Of a stretch of DNA of 64,000 nucleotides, positions 1 through 9,752 are shown piece after piece (within the stretch, counting starts at the first letter, position 1; each line of letters opens with the position of its first letter). A program made the position numbers and the translations under genes. Origin of the DNA: Xenophilus aerolatus (lineage in GTDB: Bacteria; Pseudomonadota; Gammaproteobacteria; Burkholderiales; Burkholderiaceae_C); assembly GCA_030418545.1 (NCBI GenBank), contig QAIB01000011.1, forward strand, positions 1-64,000. The letters run 5' to 3'. The notes below the pieces were generated by a model. The model saw only the letters and a program-made list of their open reading frames with translations. It did no database searches and had not been told where the DNA came from.

Positions 1-1188
1 GGCCAGAAGGCGCGCCCGTAGGGGTCCTGCAGCAGTTCGAAGGGGACCTCGGCCTCGGGCAGGCCCAGTTCCTCGCCCTGGTAGAGGCTGGCGCTGCCGC
101 GCAGGGACAGCAGCAGGGCGAGCCACAGCCGGTCGCGCGCCGCATCGGCCGCGCGCCCGGCGCTCCCGCGCGTGGCCACGCGCGGCACGTCGTGGTTCGA
201 CACCGCCCAGCAGCCCCAGCCGCCGGTCGCGTCGAGGGCCTCCTCCAGCGCCTGCACCTGCCCGCGCAGGTGGGTGGCGCTGTGCTCGCTGGTCAGCAGC
301 GCGAAGCTGTAGGCCATGTGCAGGCGCTTGCCGGCCTCGGTGTACTGCGCCATCACGGGCGGCGCGTTCTCGTCGCCGACCTCGCCCAGCGCCACCGCGC
401 CGTGGCTGTCGAGCAGGGCGCGCAGCCGCTCCAGGAAGGCCAGGTTCTCGGGCTGGCTCTTGTCGTAGAGGTGGCGCTGCATGGCGTAGGGGTTCTCGGC
501 CCGCACCGTGCTCACGCCCGCGATGTCCGCCAGGGCGGCGGGCGGGTTGTCGCGCAGCCGCGCATCGTGGAACTGGTGGTTGCAGGCGTCGAAGCGGAAG
601 CCGTCCACGCCGCGCTCGCACCAGAAGCGCACCTCGCCCAGCAACGCGTCCTGCACGGCGGGGCAGTGGAAGTTCAGGTCGGGCTGTTCGGCCAGGAAGC
701 TGTGCAGGTAGTACTGGCGCCGGCGCGAATCCCACTGCCAGGCGCTGCCGCCGAAGACCGACAGCCAGTTGGTCGGCGGCGTGCCGTCGGGCTTCGGGTC
801 GGCCCACACATACCAGTCAGCCTTCGGGTTGTCGCGGCTCGCGCGGCTTTCCTTGAACCACGCGTGCTGGTCGGAGGTGTGCGAGAGCACCTGGTCGATG
901 ATTGATCTTCAGGCCCAGCCGGTGGGCCTCGGCCAGCAGGGCGTCGAAGTCGGCCAGCGTGCCGAAGATCGGGTCCACGTCGCGGTAGTCGGCGACGTCG
1001 TAGCCGAAGTCCTTCATCGGCGAACGGAAGAAGGGCGAGATCCAGATCGCATCCGCGCCCAGGGCCGCCACGTGCCCCAGCCGGGACGTGATCCCGGGCA
1101 GGTCGCCGATGCCGTCGCCATTGCTGTCCATGAAGCTGCGCGGGTAGATCTGGTAGATCACCGCGCCGCGCCACCAGTCGTTCCTCAT
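1..1188 (-). pseudogene. GH13 alpha-glucosidase, frameshifted and cut by window edge
   Basis: The start is the ATG at 1188, giving [19 protein letters not shown], the usual opening of GH13 oligo-1,6-glucosidase/alpha-glucosidase proteins. The frame reads well to about 903, where one extra T (around 902-903) breaks it: the reading ends GLKI and then shifts, while the next frame continues with [16 protein letters not shown]. After the shift the family residues are all present: the nucleophile Asp in GFRFDAC (codon 588-590), the acid/base Glu in GEVGDEN (codon 381-383) and the stabilising Asp in SNHDVPR (codon 189-191). The 3' end lies outside the window. The family hydrolyses terminal alpha-glucosidic bonds of maltose, trehalose or isomaltose-type substrates in the cytoplasm. 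The single-base insertion may be a real recent mutation or a sequence error; I cannot tell. Substrate is not assigned. Confidence 0.85.
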
Positions 1189-1404
1189 CGCTTGGCTTTC
1201 TCGCATGTCCGATTCATTGTGGCACGCGAGAAACGGGCCAAGGCGCAACGAGTGAGCGGCGCAGGGCAAACCGATCGGTGAATTGCGTCACATGTTGCAG
1301 CCGATGCCGGCCTGGCGCATTGGCGCATTGCCATAGGATGCCTGGCAGTGCCGGCCCGCGGGCGGCGGCGCCTATCACAACAACTCGAGCCCGGGAGGCT
1401 TGCC

Positions 1405-1584
1405 ATGCCCGCACTTCGCGGCGCGACTTCGCGCACGGTCCGCATCCGCCACGATGCGATCCTCGTTCACCTCGGCGCCCCCAACCCCGAGCCGGTGCGC
1501 CGGTCCGGCCGCGAGGGCATCGACAGCCTGGTCGGGCATGCACCGCACCGCAAGATCGGTGCCCTGCGGGCGGCGGCCATATGA
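1405..1584 (+). CDS. small unknown ORF coupled to the DUF6402-like gene
   Basis: A 59-codon frame starting MPALRGATSRTVRIRHDAIL and ending ALRAAAI. Its TGA stop overlaps the ATG of the next gene (ATATGA at 1580-1584), which suggests translational coupling. The start MPA and the position directly before a DUF6402-like protein recall PAAR-type spike proteins, which usually sit there in type VI secretion effector loci, but I see no clear PAAR repeats, so this could be a decayed remnant or chance. The 216 bases before it (1189-1404) hold no other recognisable gene. Confidence 0.25.
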   Translation: MPALRGATSRTVRIRHDAILVHLGAPNPEPVRRSGREGIDSLVGHAPHRKIGALRAAAI

Positions 1585-2777
1585 AACAGGACGTCATCCA
1601 GGCGCGGATTCCGTTCCTGAAGTCGCACAACTTCCTGCGCACCTGGTCCGAGCGCCAGTGCGAGATCTGCGAGGTCGAGGAGGTGCGCCTCTCGTTCGCC
1701 CGGCCGGCGCCGCCGGTTGCGCACGGCCCGACCAAGGCGGTGCCCGGCAGGGTCCACAAGGACGTTTCTCCACGCCCGAAGAAGGAGGAAGATCCGTACC
1801 TGAACACGCTCCACGCTGTTTTCAAGGTCGTCGATGTGGCTTCGGCTTTTTCGTCCTGGCTGCGCAGCCCGGCGCCACCGCCCGCACCGAAGTCAATGCC
1901 GGCGACGCCCCCGGCCAAGAAGGTGCCACCCTTCGACATTCAGGACGTGCCCAAGGCGATGCGCAAGCTCGGCATGCCGATGGCCGCCAAGTTGCAGGAG
2001 CGGTGGTTCGCGGGGGCGGCGAACTATTCGCGGTCGCCTGGCGACTTGCACGCAGAACTCGACCAAAACGGGGCGCGTTACCTGCCTTCCATGATTGACT
2101 CAACGACCGTGAAAATGGAATGGGTGCTGTCATTTGCTAGAGCAAAACGAGCTTTCGATGAACTTATCCAGGACGACTTGCGACACCCAGTAGCACTGCT
2201 GGCATTGCAGAAGATCCTTTCACCTTTCAAGAATCGCCATGACATCCTCGGCTGGAACGTCGCCAATTCGGAATTTCTCGAGTTTCACAAGAAGTTTCAG
2301 TTCCAGTTGAAGAAGGTAAACGCGAGTTGGAGCCAACGCATAGGCCAGTTCCTCGATCGCTCAATCAGTGCAGGTGGCGTCCCGGACGACCTAACAGGCG
2401 CTCTGGGCTCGTTCAACTTTTACGTAGCAGTGCGCTACGCCCGTTTTGAATGGTCGTCCACGGGCCGGGTCGCCGTGGTTACCGAAGTGTCTGTCTACGT
2501 ACGCGATCCTTACGAGTTTTCCGACGACCAGTATCTTGGGCATTGGAGCCCCAGCCATGTAGCGGTAGTTCCGGCGCATCAGGCCGCCGGGGCCAAAGGC
2601 TGGTTGGAGTACCCAGTGGTGGACGACAGCGTCTACGACAAGGACAGCGTGCTGTACCCGGTGACCAACAAGGACTATCGCGACTGGCGTGCCAGGCACA
2701 ACCAAGGCGGCGACTTCATGATCTACACGGATCGGGTCAACGTGAAGCTCGATTCGCCTATCCGGGTGACGCTGTGA
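1581..2777 (+). CDS. DUF6402-like protein, possible effector
   Basis: 398 residues from the ATG at 1581 (MKQDVIQARIPFLKSHNF). A longer reading from 1278 adds a poorly conserved leader and is not needed. There is no signal peptide. Residues 30-36 hold a CEIC pair; about 45-130 is rich in Pro, Lys and Ala; the C-terminal half is a compact domain containing GSFNFYVAVRYARF, VTEVSVYVRDPYEFSD and QYLGHWS. This C-terminal pattern is what I recall for the DUF6402 family, often found near type VI secretion PAAR/VgrG genes; the family name is from memory and unverified. The base composition falls from about 2050 onward, with many non-GC third positions, unlike the flanking core genes, which suggests horizontal acquisition. 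Function is unknown; an effector role is inferred from context only. Confidence 0.6.
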   Translation: MKQDVIQARIPFLKSHNFLRTWSERQCEICEVEEVRLSFARPAPPVAHGPTKAVPGRVHKDVSPRPKKEEDPYLNTLHAVFKVVDVASAFSSWLRSPAPPPAPKSMPATPPAKKVPPFDIQDVPKAMRKLGMPMAAKLQERWFAGAANYSRSPGDLHAELDQNGARYLPSMIDSTTVKMEWVLSFARAKRAFDELIQDDLRHPVALLALQKILSPFKNRHDILGWNVANSEFLEFHKKFQFQLKKVNASWSQRIGQFLDRSISAGGVPDDLTGALGSFNFYVAVRYARFEWSSTGRVAVVTEVSVYVRDPYEFSDDQYLGHWSPSHVAVVPAHQAAGAKGWLEYPVVDDSVYDKDSVLYPVTNKDYRDWRARHNQGGDFMIYTDRVNVKLDSPIRVTL

Positions 2778-2924
2778 TGGCCCATCGCCTTTCTGAGTCG
2801 CGGTGGTTGCTTGTGAGTTGCGCGTGCTGGGTCTTGGCACTTGTGCCGCTCTTTGAACGGGTGTCTTGACGACGCGGCTCGACCTACCCATTTAGGTACC
2901 GTTTTGAAGATTCCAACGAAAGCA

Positions 2925-3296
2925 ATGAGGTCGCTGCGCGTTGCTGCTCGCATCGGCGTGTGGGCGGTCGCGTCCGGTTTGTGCATATCTTTCATCGGTT
3001 ACGTGATCGACGCGCACAAGCGTCACACCAGGGGTCCGGCCTGCGTCTGGGAGACTGTTCCCAACCCCGACAACATGCCCTACATGGCGCGCTATTGCTA
3101 CCTCACAAAAGACACAGGACTTCTACGACTGTATGACGGGAAAGGGAAGAAGCTGCTCGCAGAACGGATGTACTTCAACCTCGACTTGCCGAGGTTGTAC
3201 TGGAGTCCCGATGCGTTGAGTTACGAGACGTCGACGGGTGAATCGATCCAGCTTCCGCCCACGTGGCTTGACCGATTGCGTGCCCTTTTGCCATGA
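2925..3296 (+). CDS. small membrane-anchored protein, candidate immunity partner
   Basis: 123 residues from the ATG at 2925; an in-frame TTG at 2904 is an alternative start. Residues about 8-28 (VWAVASGLCISFIGYVIDA) form one membrane segment, followed by a soluble, presumably periplasmic, domain with Cys in GPACVWE and ARYCYLT and ending SIQLPPTWLDRLRALLP. It follows the DUF6402-like gene by about 150 bp on the same strand and shares its lower GC. A degenerate copy of its C-terminus lies just downstream. A large orphan protein, a small membrane-anchored partner and a broken duplicate of that partner is the usual layout of effector/immunity loci, but no family was recognised. Confidence 0.6.
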   Translation: MRSLRVAARIGVWAVASGLCISFIGYVIDAHKRHTRGPACVWETVPNPDNMPYMARYCYLTKDTGLLRLYDGKGKKLLAERMYFNLDLPRLYWSPDALSYETSTGESIQLPPTWLDRLRALLP

Positions 3297-3332
3297 CGAC
3301 GAGCGGATCCGTGGCGGACGGCAGTGTTCTGA

Positions 3333-3470
3333 TGGCACCCTGATGGGCGGCACTTTTGGCGACCCCACGAGCTTGGCTACGACGCCTATCCAGATGGCGG
3401 GGCTATTCCGCTTCCGCCAACGCTCCTTGATCGCCTGCGCGCCAAGCTGCCATGGCCAGAAGGCGTCTGA
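3333..3470 (+). pseudogene. 3' fragment of a second copy of the small membrane protein
   Basis: This frame reads WHPDGRHFWRPHELGYD, then AIPLPPTLLDRLRAKLPWPEGV and TGA at 3468. It aligns with the end of the preceding gene: LYWSPDALSYE with HFWRPHELGYD, and SIQLPPTWLDRLRALLP with AIPLPPTLLDRLRAKLP. A TGA immediately precedes the readable part (3330-3332), and no membrane segment is present upstream, so only the C-terminal third remains. It is a truncated paralogue, as expected when immunity genes are duplicated and lost. Confidence 0.6.
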
Positions 3471-3917
3471 TGGATCAGCCCGCACTTCCCATGCTTCGAA
3501 GCGTCCTCGTGCGTTGCGCCATCCGGCTCGCCGCGCTCGTTGCCCTCATTTACCGTGAAGCTGCCTGAGCGACGCACGCACGCGGGCGACACGGACGCCG
3601 GACTGCCGTGGTGTCGTCCCGAATCCCAGCAACGCACCGGATTCAGCGCGCTTTCGCGATTCGACCAAAGGAGCGGCTCTGTGAGGGTATGACCGAGCCG
3701 ATCAGATGTAGTGCTCATCGTGCACTTCGGACGTGTGCCCGCGGTGTCGCAGGTCGCAGTCTGCGGCGCATCTCCCTTCAGACGAACTGATTCCCTGGCA
3801 GATTCAGCCCGGCATTGTTTCAGGCTGGCTGCCGAGGTGGATGTGCCCGCCCGCGCCCAGCCGCGATAATCCGCCTTCCCCGGCCGGCCCGCGCCGGGAC
3901 TGCCCGTTTTCCCAGCC
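3471..3917. other. gene-free stretch before leuS
   Basis: No frame here looks like a protein and no RNA gene was recognised. The composition stays mixed to about 3800, then returns to the high-GC core style just before leuS. It is probably the decayed right end of the acquired island plus the leuS leader. Confidence 0.4.
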
Positions 3918-6587
3918 ATGAATCCCACCTACCAACCCAGCGAGGTCGAGTCCGCCGCCCAGGCCCACTGGACGGCCGCCGACGCCTACCGCGTCACCGA
4001 ACAAGCCGGCAAGAAGAAGTACTACGCCTGCTCCATGCTGCCCTATCCCAGCGGCAAGCTGCACATGGGCCATGTGCGCAACTACACCATCAACGACATG
4101 CTCACGCGCTACCTGCGCATGAACGGCTACAACGTGTTGATGCCCATGGGCTGGGATGCCTTCGGCCTGCCGGCCGAGAACGCAGCGCTGAAGAACGGCG
4201 TGCCGCCGGCCAAGTGGACCTACGAGAACATCGCCTACATGAAGGGTCAGCTCCAGGCCATGGGGCTGGCCATCGACTGGAGCCGCGAGATCGCGACCTG
4301 CGACCCGGCCTACTACAAGTGGAACCAGTGGCTGTTCCTGAAGATGCTCGAGAAGGGCATCGCCTACCGCAAGACCCAGGTCGTGAACTGGGACCCGGTC
4401 GACCAGACCGTGCTGGCCAACGAGCAGGTGGTCGACGGCCGCGGCTGGCGCACCGGCGCGCTCGTCGAGAAGCGCGAGATCCCCGGCTACTACCTGAAGA
4501 TCAGCGACTACGCCGCCGAGCTGCTCGAGCACACCCAGCACAAGCTGCCCGGCTGGCCCGAGCGCGTCAAGCTGATGCAGGAGAACTGGATCGGCCGCAG
4601 CGAGGGCGTGCGCTTCGCCTTCACGCACGACATCCGCGGCGACGACGGCCAGCCGATCCAGGGCGGGCGCATGTACGTCTTCACCACGCGCGCCGACACC
4701 ATCATGGGCGTGACCTTCTGCGCCGTAGCGCCGGAGCATCCGCTGGCTGCGCATGCTGCGAAGACCGACCCGAAGGTCGCCGCCTTCATCGAAGAGGCCA
4801 AGTCCGGCGGGGTGACCGAGGCCGAACTGGCCACGCAGGAGAAGAAGGGCGTGCCCACCGGCCTCACGGTCACGCACCCGATCACCGACGAGCCGGTGCC
4901 CGTGTGGGTCGGCAACTACGTGCTGATGAGCTACGGCGACGGCGCCGTGATGGGCGTGCCGGCGCACGACGAGCGCGACTTCGCCTTCGCCAACAAGTAC
5001 GGCATCGACATCATCCAGGTGGTGCTGGTCGACGACGAGCCGCACTTCGACTACCACCGCTGGCAGGACTGGTACGCCGACAAGGAACGCGGCATCACCA
5101 TCAACTCCGACAACTTCAGCGGCATGCGCTACCAGGAGGCGGTCGACGCCGTGGCCCACGCGCTGCAGCAGAAGGGCCTGGGCGAGAAGAAGACCACCTG
5201 GCGCCTGCGCGACTGGGGCGTCTCGCGCCAGCGCTACTGGGGCACGCCGATCCCGATCATCCATTGCCCCGAACACGGCGCCGTGCCGGTGCCCGAGAAG
5301 GACCTGCCGGTGGTGCTGCCCACCGACTGCGTGCCCGACGGCAGCGGCAACCCGCTGAACAAGCGCGAGGACTTCCTGGCCTGCGAGTGCCCGATCTGCG
5401 GCAAGGCCTCGCGCCGCGAGACCGACACGATGGACACCTTCGTGGACAGCTCGTGGTACTTCATGCGCTATTGCGACCCCAAGCTCGACACCGCGATGGT
5501 GGGCGAGGACGCGGCCTACTGGATGCGCGCGCAGGGCGACGCGCCGGGCGGCAGCGGCATGGACCAGTACATCGGCGGCATCGAGCACGCGATCCTGCAC
5601 CTCTTGTACGCGCGCTTCTGGACCAAGGTGATGCGCGACCTGGGCCTGGTCAGCATCGACGAGCCCTTCACCAAGCTGCTGACGCAGGGCATGGTGCTCA
5701 ACCACATCTACTTCCATCGCGACGAGAAGGGCGGCAAGCACTACCACCCGCCGCTGGAGGTTACGCCCACGCTCGACGCGCAGGGCCGCATCGTCGGCGG
5801 CATCACCGCCGACGGCCGCCAGGTCGAGTACGGCGGCGTGGGCAAGATGGGCAAGAGCGAGCGCAATGGTGTCGACCCGCAGGACCTGATCGAGAAGTAC
5901 GGTGCCGACACCGCGCGCCTGTACACCATGTTCACGGCACCGCCCGAGGCCACGCTGGAGTGGAACGACGCCGCCGTGGAGGGCAGCTTCCGTTTCCTGC
6001 GGCGCGTCTGGAACTACGGGTCCGCTATGAAAAGCGTAGCTGTCCCCGCACACGGAGCGGGCGCTGCAGCCGTTTTTGGCAAGAATGCCAAGGCACTGCG
6101 CCACGAGGTGCACACCGTGCTGCGCCAGGTCGACTACGACTACCAGCGCATGCAGTACAACACCGTCGTCTCGGGCGCGATGAAGCTGCTCAACGCGCTG
6201 GAGGGATTCAAGCCGCAGGCCGGGGATGCCGGCGACGTGCTGGCCGCGCGCGAGGGCTTCGGCATCCTGCTGCGCGTGCTGTACCCGGCCACGCCGCACC
6301 TCACGCACCAGCTCTGGCATGCGCTGGGCTATGCGGCCGAGGGCGGCGAGCTGCTCGACGCGCCCTGGCCGCAGGTCGACCCGGCGGCCCTGGAGCAGGA
6401 CGAGATCGAGCTCATGCTCCAGGTCAACGGCAAGCTGCGCGGGTCGCTGCGCGTGCCGGCGGGTGCGGACAAGGCGGCGATCGAGCAGCTCGCCATCGCC
6501 TGCGAGGACTTCGTGAAGCACGCCGAGGGCGCCAAGCCGAAGCGCGTGATCGTGGTGCCGGGCCGCCTCGTGAACATCGTCATCTGA
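3918..6587 (+). CDS. leuS: leucyl-tRNA synthetase
   Basis: 889 residues. It charges tRNA-Leu with leucine and proofreads in the inserted CP1 editing domain. Visible parts in order: class I signature [17 protein letters not shown] (HMGH at 49-52); editing domain with [15 protein letters not shown] at about 340-355; catalytic Trp-rich core; KMSKS-type loop at 643-647, here KMGKS instead of KMSKS; anticodon-binding domain after about 690. The linker between RRVWNYG and ALRHEVH (residues about 703-721) is encoded by a 57 bp genomic repeat. It leads a leuS-lptE-holA run with 14 and 12 bp gaps, the usual arrangement in this group. Confidence 0.97.
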   Translation: MNPTYQPSEVESAAQAHWTAADAYRVTEQAGKKKYYACSMLPYPSGKLHMGHVRNYTINDMLTRYLRMNGYNVLMPMGWDAFGLPAENAALKNGVPPAKWTYENIAYMKGQLQAMGLAIDWSREIATCDPAYYKWNQWLFLKMLEKGIAYRKTQVVNWDPVDQTVLANEQVVDGRGWRTGALVEKREIPGYYLKISDYAAELLEHTQHKLPGWPERVKLMQENWIGRSEGVRFAFTHDIRGDDGQPIQGGRMYVFTTRADTIMGVTFCAVAPEHPLAAHAAKTDPKVAAFIEEAKSGGVTEAELATQEKKGVPTGLTVTHPITDEPVPVWVGNYVLMSYGDGAVMGVPAHDERDFAFANKYGIDIIQVVLVDDEPHFDYHRWQDWYADKERGITINSDNFSGMRYQEAVDAVAHALQQKGLGEKKTTWRLRDWGVSRQRYWGTPIPIIHCPEHGAVPVPEKDLPVVLPTDCVPDGSGNPLNKREDFLACECPICGKASRRETDTMDTFVDSSWYFMRYCDPKLDTAMVGEDAAYWMRAQGDAPGGSGMDQYIGGIEHAILHLLYARFWTKVMRDLGLVSIDEPFTKLLTQGMVLNHIYFHRDEKGGKHYHPPLEVTPTLDAQGRIVGGITADGRQVEYGGVGKMGKSERNGVDPQDLIEKYGADTARLYTMFTAPPEATLEWNDAAVEGSFRFLRRVWNYGSAMKSVAVPAHGAGAAAVFGKNAKALRHEVHTVLRQVDYDYQRMQYNTVVSGAMKLLNALEGFKPQAGDAGDVLAAREGFGILLRVLYPATPHLTHQLWHALGYAAEGGELLDAPWPQVDPAALEQDEIELMLQVNGKLRGSLRVPAGADKAAIEQLAIACEDFVKHAEGAKPKRVIVVPGRLVNIVI
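6024..6080 (+). repeat. 55-60 bp dispersed repeat, in-frame copy in leuS
   Basis: Begins GCTATGAAAAGCGTAGCTG and ends CTGCAGCCGTTTTTGGC, with an internal CCCCGC/GCGGGC dyad. The same pattern recurs at 27872, 44502, 51831 and 56005. It codes for about 19 residues ([19 protein letters not shown]) in a LeuRS linker that is variable in the family. Confidence 0.7.
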
Positions 6588-6601
6588 ACCGGAGCCCGCG
6601 C

Positions 6602-7108
6602 ATGGCCTCTTCTCCCCGCCTTCCGCGCCGCGCCCTGCTGCTGGCCGCCCCCGTCTTGCTGCTGGCCGGCTGCGGTTTCGAACTGCGGCGCGCGCCGGAC
6701 TATCCGTTCAAGACCATCGCCGTGACCGGCGGCAATCCGCTGGCCGCGCAGGTGCGGCGCGACCTCAAGGGCCAGGGCCTGGAGGTGCTCGACGCCTCGG
6801 CCAAGCCCGACGACGCCCAGGTGGTGTGCGAGATCCTCGCCCAGGACCGCGGCACCGCCATCGCGGCCAGCACCTCGGGCGGCACGATTCGCGAACTGAC
6901 GCTCTCGCTGGCCGTGCGCTTTCGCCTGCGCACCGCGGGCGGGAAGGAGCTGATCGCGCCGACCACGGTCACGCAGTCGCGCGACATCAGCTACAACGAG
7001 ACTGCGGCGCTGGCCAAGGAGAACGAGCAGAGCCTGCTCTACCGCGACATGAGCTCCGACATCGGGCACCAGATCGTGCGCCGCATCGGGTCCGTCAAGT
7101 CACTCTGA
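6602..7108 (+). CDS. lptE: LPS-assembly lipoprotein LptE
   Basis: 168 residues with a lipoprotein signal peptide: a basic start, a Leu/Ala core and lipobox LLAGC with the lipidated Cys at 24, followed by GFELRRAPDYPFKTIAV, the usual LptE (RlpB) beginning. LptE plugs and helps fold the LptD barrel that inserts lipopolysaccharide in the outer membrane. The gene lies between leuS (14 bp gap) and holA (12 bp gap), which supports the call. Length is normal for beta-proteobacterial LptE. Confidence 0.9.
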   Translation: MASSPRLPRRALLLAAPVLLLAGCGFELRRAPDYPFKTIAVTGGNPLAAQVRRDLKGQGLEVLDASAKPDDAQVVCEILAQDRGTAIAASTSGGTIRELTLSLAVRFRLRTAGGKELIAPTTVTQSRDISYNETAALAKENEQSLLYRDMSSDIGHQIVRRIGSVKSL

Positions 7109-7120
7109 GTCCCTCCGCGC

Positions 7121-8173
7121 ATGCAACTGGCCGCCGCGCAGCTCGGTGCCCACCTGGGCAAGGGCCTGCGCTCGCTCTACACCGTGCACGGCGACGAGCC
7201 GCTGCTGGCGCAGGAGGCCGCCGACGCCATCCGCGCCGCGGCACGCGCGGCCGGCTACACCGAGCGCAGCAGCCACACCGTGGCCGGCGCCCATTTCGAC
7301 TGGAGCGCGGTGCTCGCGGCCGGCGGTTCGCTGAGCCTCTTCGCCGACCGGCAGATCGTCGAGATCCGCATCCCCTCGGGCAAGCCCGGCAAGGACGGCA
7401 GCGTCGCGCTGCAGCAGATCGCCGAGTCGGCCGATGGCAACGACAGCACGCTCACGCTGGTCTTCCTGCCGCGGCTGGACAAGATGACCAAGAGCGGCGC
7501 CTGGTTCGCCGCGCTCGAGGGGCATGGCGTCACCATCCAGGTCGACCCCGTCGAGCGCGCCGCCCTGCCGCAGTGGATCGCGCAGCGCCTGGCGCAGCAG
7601 GGCCAGCGCGTGAAGGCCGGCGAGGAGGGGCAGCGCACGCTGCAGTTCTTCGCCGACCGCGTCGAGGGCAACCTGCTCGCCGCGCACCAGGAGATCCAGA
7701 AGCTCGCGCTGCTGCACCCGCCCGGCGAACTCGGCTGGGAGCAGGTCGAGGCGGCCGTCAACAACGTGGCGCGCTACGACGTCTTCAAGCTCTCCGAAGC
7801 CGTGCTGGCCGGCAACGCGCCGCGCGTGGCGCGCATGCTCGAGGGCCTGCAGGCCGAGGGCGAGGCCGAGGTGCTGGTGCACTACACGCTGGCCGAGGAC
7901 ATCCGCGCCTTGAAGCGCGTGAAGGACGCGATGGACGCCGGCCGCCCGCTGCCGATGGCGCTGCGCGAAAACCGCATCTGGGGCCCGCGCGAGCGCGCCT
8001 TCGAGCGCGTGCTGCCGCGCCTCGATGCCCGCCTGCTGACCCGCCTGTTGCGCGCCGCCCACACCGTCGACGGCATCGTCAAGGGCCTGAAGCAGCCCGA
8101 CTGGCCCGCCAGCGGCTGGCAGTCGCTGCAGCGGCTGGCGCTGATGCTGTGCCGGGCCTGCGCGGTGCGCTGA
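7121..8173 (+). CDS. holA: DNA polymerase III subunit delta
   Basis: 350 residues, beginning [26 protein letters not shown], with the family features [11 protein letters not shown], a domain-I segment with [20 protein letters not shown] and a C-terminal helical collar domain. Delta opens the beta sliding clamp within the clamp-loader complex. It is the last gene of the leuS-lptE-holA run and is followed by a hairpin repeat. Confidence 0.92.
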   Translation: MQLAAAQLGAHLGKGLRSLYTVHGDEPLLAQEAADAIRAAARAAGYTERSSHTVAGAHFDWSAVLAAGGSLSLFADRQIVEIRIPSGKPGKDGSVALQQIAESADGNDSTLTLVFLPRLDKMTKSGAWFAALEGHGVTIQVDPVERAALPQWIAQRLAQQGQRVKAGEEGQRTLQFFADRVEGNLLAAHQEIQKLALLHPPGELGWEQVEAAVNNVARYDVFKLSEAVLAGNAPRVARMLEGLQAEGEAEVLVHYTLAEDIRALKRVKDAMDAGRPLPMALRENRIWGPRERAFERVLPRLDARLLTRLLRAAHTVDGIVKGLKQPDWPASGWQSLQRLALMLCRACAVR

Positions 8174-8180
8174 GGAATGC

Positions 8181-8304
8181 GGACATCCGTACGCGAAGGA
8201 CGCGAAGATTTCGCGAAGGTCGCAAAGAAGAAATCTTAAGGATCCGTCTTTCTCTTGGCGCCTTGCGCGTGACTTTCGCGCCCTTCGCGTACGGCTGCCC
8301 GATT
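8181..8304. repeat. hairpin repeat element, copy 1
   Basis: An imperfect inverted repeat of about 124 bp. Its outer arms match exactly: CGTACGCGAAGG at 8188-8199 and CCTTCGCGTACG at 8282-8293. Inner motifs GCGAAGGTCGCAAAGAAG and CGACTTTCGCG-like blocks extend the stem. Similar elements lie at 39679 and 53206. It fills the holA-proA gap and would fold into a long hairpin in RNA. Confidence 0.75.
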
Positions 8305-8330
8305 TCGCTCCCCATGGGAAAATGCCCACC

Positions 8331-9605
8331 ATGAACGCCTTCAACGTCGCCGAACACATGCACGCCCTGGGTCTGCAGGCCAAAACGGCCGCAGCCCAGA
8401 TGGCACGGGCGGATGCAGCTACCAAAATGAGAGCGCTCAAGGCGCTGGCCCGGCGCCTGCGCGACGCCGGGGCGCCGCTGGCCGAGGCCAACGCCCAGGA
8501 CCTGGCCCGCGCCACGGCCGCCGGGCTGTCGGCGCCGATGGTGGATCGGCTCAAGCTCACGCCCAAGGTCATCGAGACGGTGGCCGAAGGCTGCGAACAG
8601 CTGGCCGCCATGCCCGACGTCATCGGCGAGATCATCGGCATGAAGCAGCAGCCCAGCGGAATCCGGGTGGGCCAGATGCGGGTGCCCATCGGCGTCTTCG
8701 GCATGATCTACGAGAGCCGGCCTAACGTGACGATCGAGGCCGCGAGCCTGGCGATCAAGAGCGGCAACGCCGCCATCCTGCGCGGCGGTTCGGAGGCCAT
8801 CGAGTCGAACAAGGCGCTGGCCGCGCTGGTGCGCGCCTCGCTGGCCGAGGCCGGCCTGCCCGAGGACGCGGTGCAGCTCGTGCAGACCACCGACCGCGAG
8901 GCGGTGGGCCAGCTCATCGCCATGCCCGAGTTCGTCGACGTCATCATCCCGCGCGGCGGCAAGGGCCTGATCGAGCGCATCAGCCGCGGCGCCAAGGTGC
9001 CGGTCATCAAGCACCTGGACGGCAACTGCCACGTCTTCGTCGACGCCACCGCCGAGCTGGACATGGCCGTCACCGTGGTCGACAACGCCAAGACGCAGAA
9101 GTACAGCCCCTGCAACGCCGCCGAGGGCCTGCTGGTGGCGCGCGCGATCGCGCCGCAGTTCCTGCCGCGCATCGGCGCGGTGTTCGCGGCCAAGGGCGTC
9201 GAGATGCGCTGCGATCCCGAGGCCGCGGCGCTGCTGGCCCGCGTGGCGGGCGTCGTCGCGGCCACCGAGCAGGACTGGTACGAGGAGTACCTGGCCGCGG
9301 TCATCAGCATCAAGGTGGTCGAGGGCGTGGACGAGGCGATCGCCCACATCAACCGCTATTCGAGCCACCACACCGACGCCATCCTGACGCGCGACCACGT
9401 CAACGCGCAGCGCTTCCTGCGCGAAGTCGACTCGGCCAGCGTGATGGTCAATGCCAGTACGCGCTTCGCCGACGGCTTCGAGTTCGGGCTGGGCGCCGAA
9501 ATCGGCATCAGCACCGACAAGTTCCACGCGCGCGGGCCCGTCGGCATCGAGGGGCTGACCTCGCTCAAGTACGTGGTGCTGGGGCAGGGCGAAATCCGCC
9601 AGTGA
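8331..9605 (+). CDS. proA: gamma-glutamyl phosphate reductase
   Basis: 424 residues from the ATG at 8331 ([18 protein letters not shown]); an ATG nine bases earlier is also in frame. It reduces glutamyl-5-phosphate to glutamate semialdehyde with NADPH, the second step of proline synthesis. The catalytic Cys is about residue 261 in [13 protein letters not shown]; the cofactor region includes [17 protein letters not shown] and [11 protein letters not shown]. Length is typical. It stands alone, after a hairpin repeat, and no proB is near. Confidence 0.95.
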   Translation: MNAFNVAEHMHALGLQAKTAAAQMARADAATKMRALKALARRLRDAGAPLAEANAQDLARATAAGLSAPMVDRLKLTPKVIETVAEGCEQLAAMPDVIGEIIGMKQQPSGIRVGQMRVPIGVFGMIYESRPNVTIEAASLAIKSGNAAILRGGSEAIESNKALAALVRASLAEAGLPEDAVQLVQTTDREAVGQLIAMPEFVDVIIPRGGKGLIERISRGAKVPVIKHLDGNCHVFVDATAELDMAVTVVDNAKTQKYSPCNAAEGLLVARAIAPQFLPRIGAVFAAKGVEMRCDPEAAALLARVAGVVAATEQDWYEEYLAAVISIKVVEGVDEAIAHINRYSSHHTDAILTRDHVNAQRFLREVDSASVMVNASTRFADGFEFGLGAEIGISTDKFHARGPVGIEGLTSLKYVVLGQGEIRQ

Positions 9606-9752
9606 GCGCGCCCCTGCAGTGAACGCCCTGCGAGCGCAGGGCGGCCGAGGCGCGTGCATCGCGCCTTGTCATCGGGCGCGCCATCCCCAAATCCTACAAT
9701 TCCTCTCCGGCTTTCCCGCCCCGCTCCGCCTCCCACACCACAAGGCCGTCGC

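Noticed and set aside
1405-1584. PAAR spike protein before the DUF6402-like gene
   Set aside because: Position fits, but no repeated PAAR motif could be read in any frame; kept only as a low-confidence small ORF.
3804-6521. 905-codon open frame on the minus strand opposite leuS
   Set aside because: High-GC antisense shadow: composition dominated by His, Arg, Val, Ala with no domain, and leuS on the other strand is certain.
8379-8434. Possible inverted copy of the 55-60 bp repeat in proA
   Set aside because: The DNA resembles the family, but ProA proteins normally have a similar Ala-rich helix at this place, so the match may be chance. Left out of the feature list.
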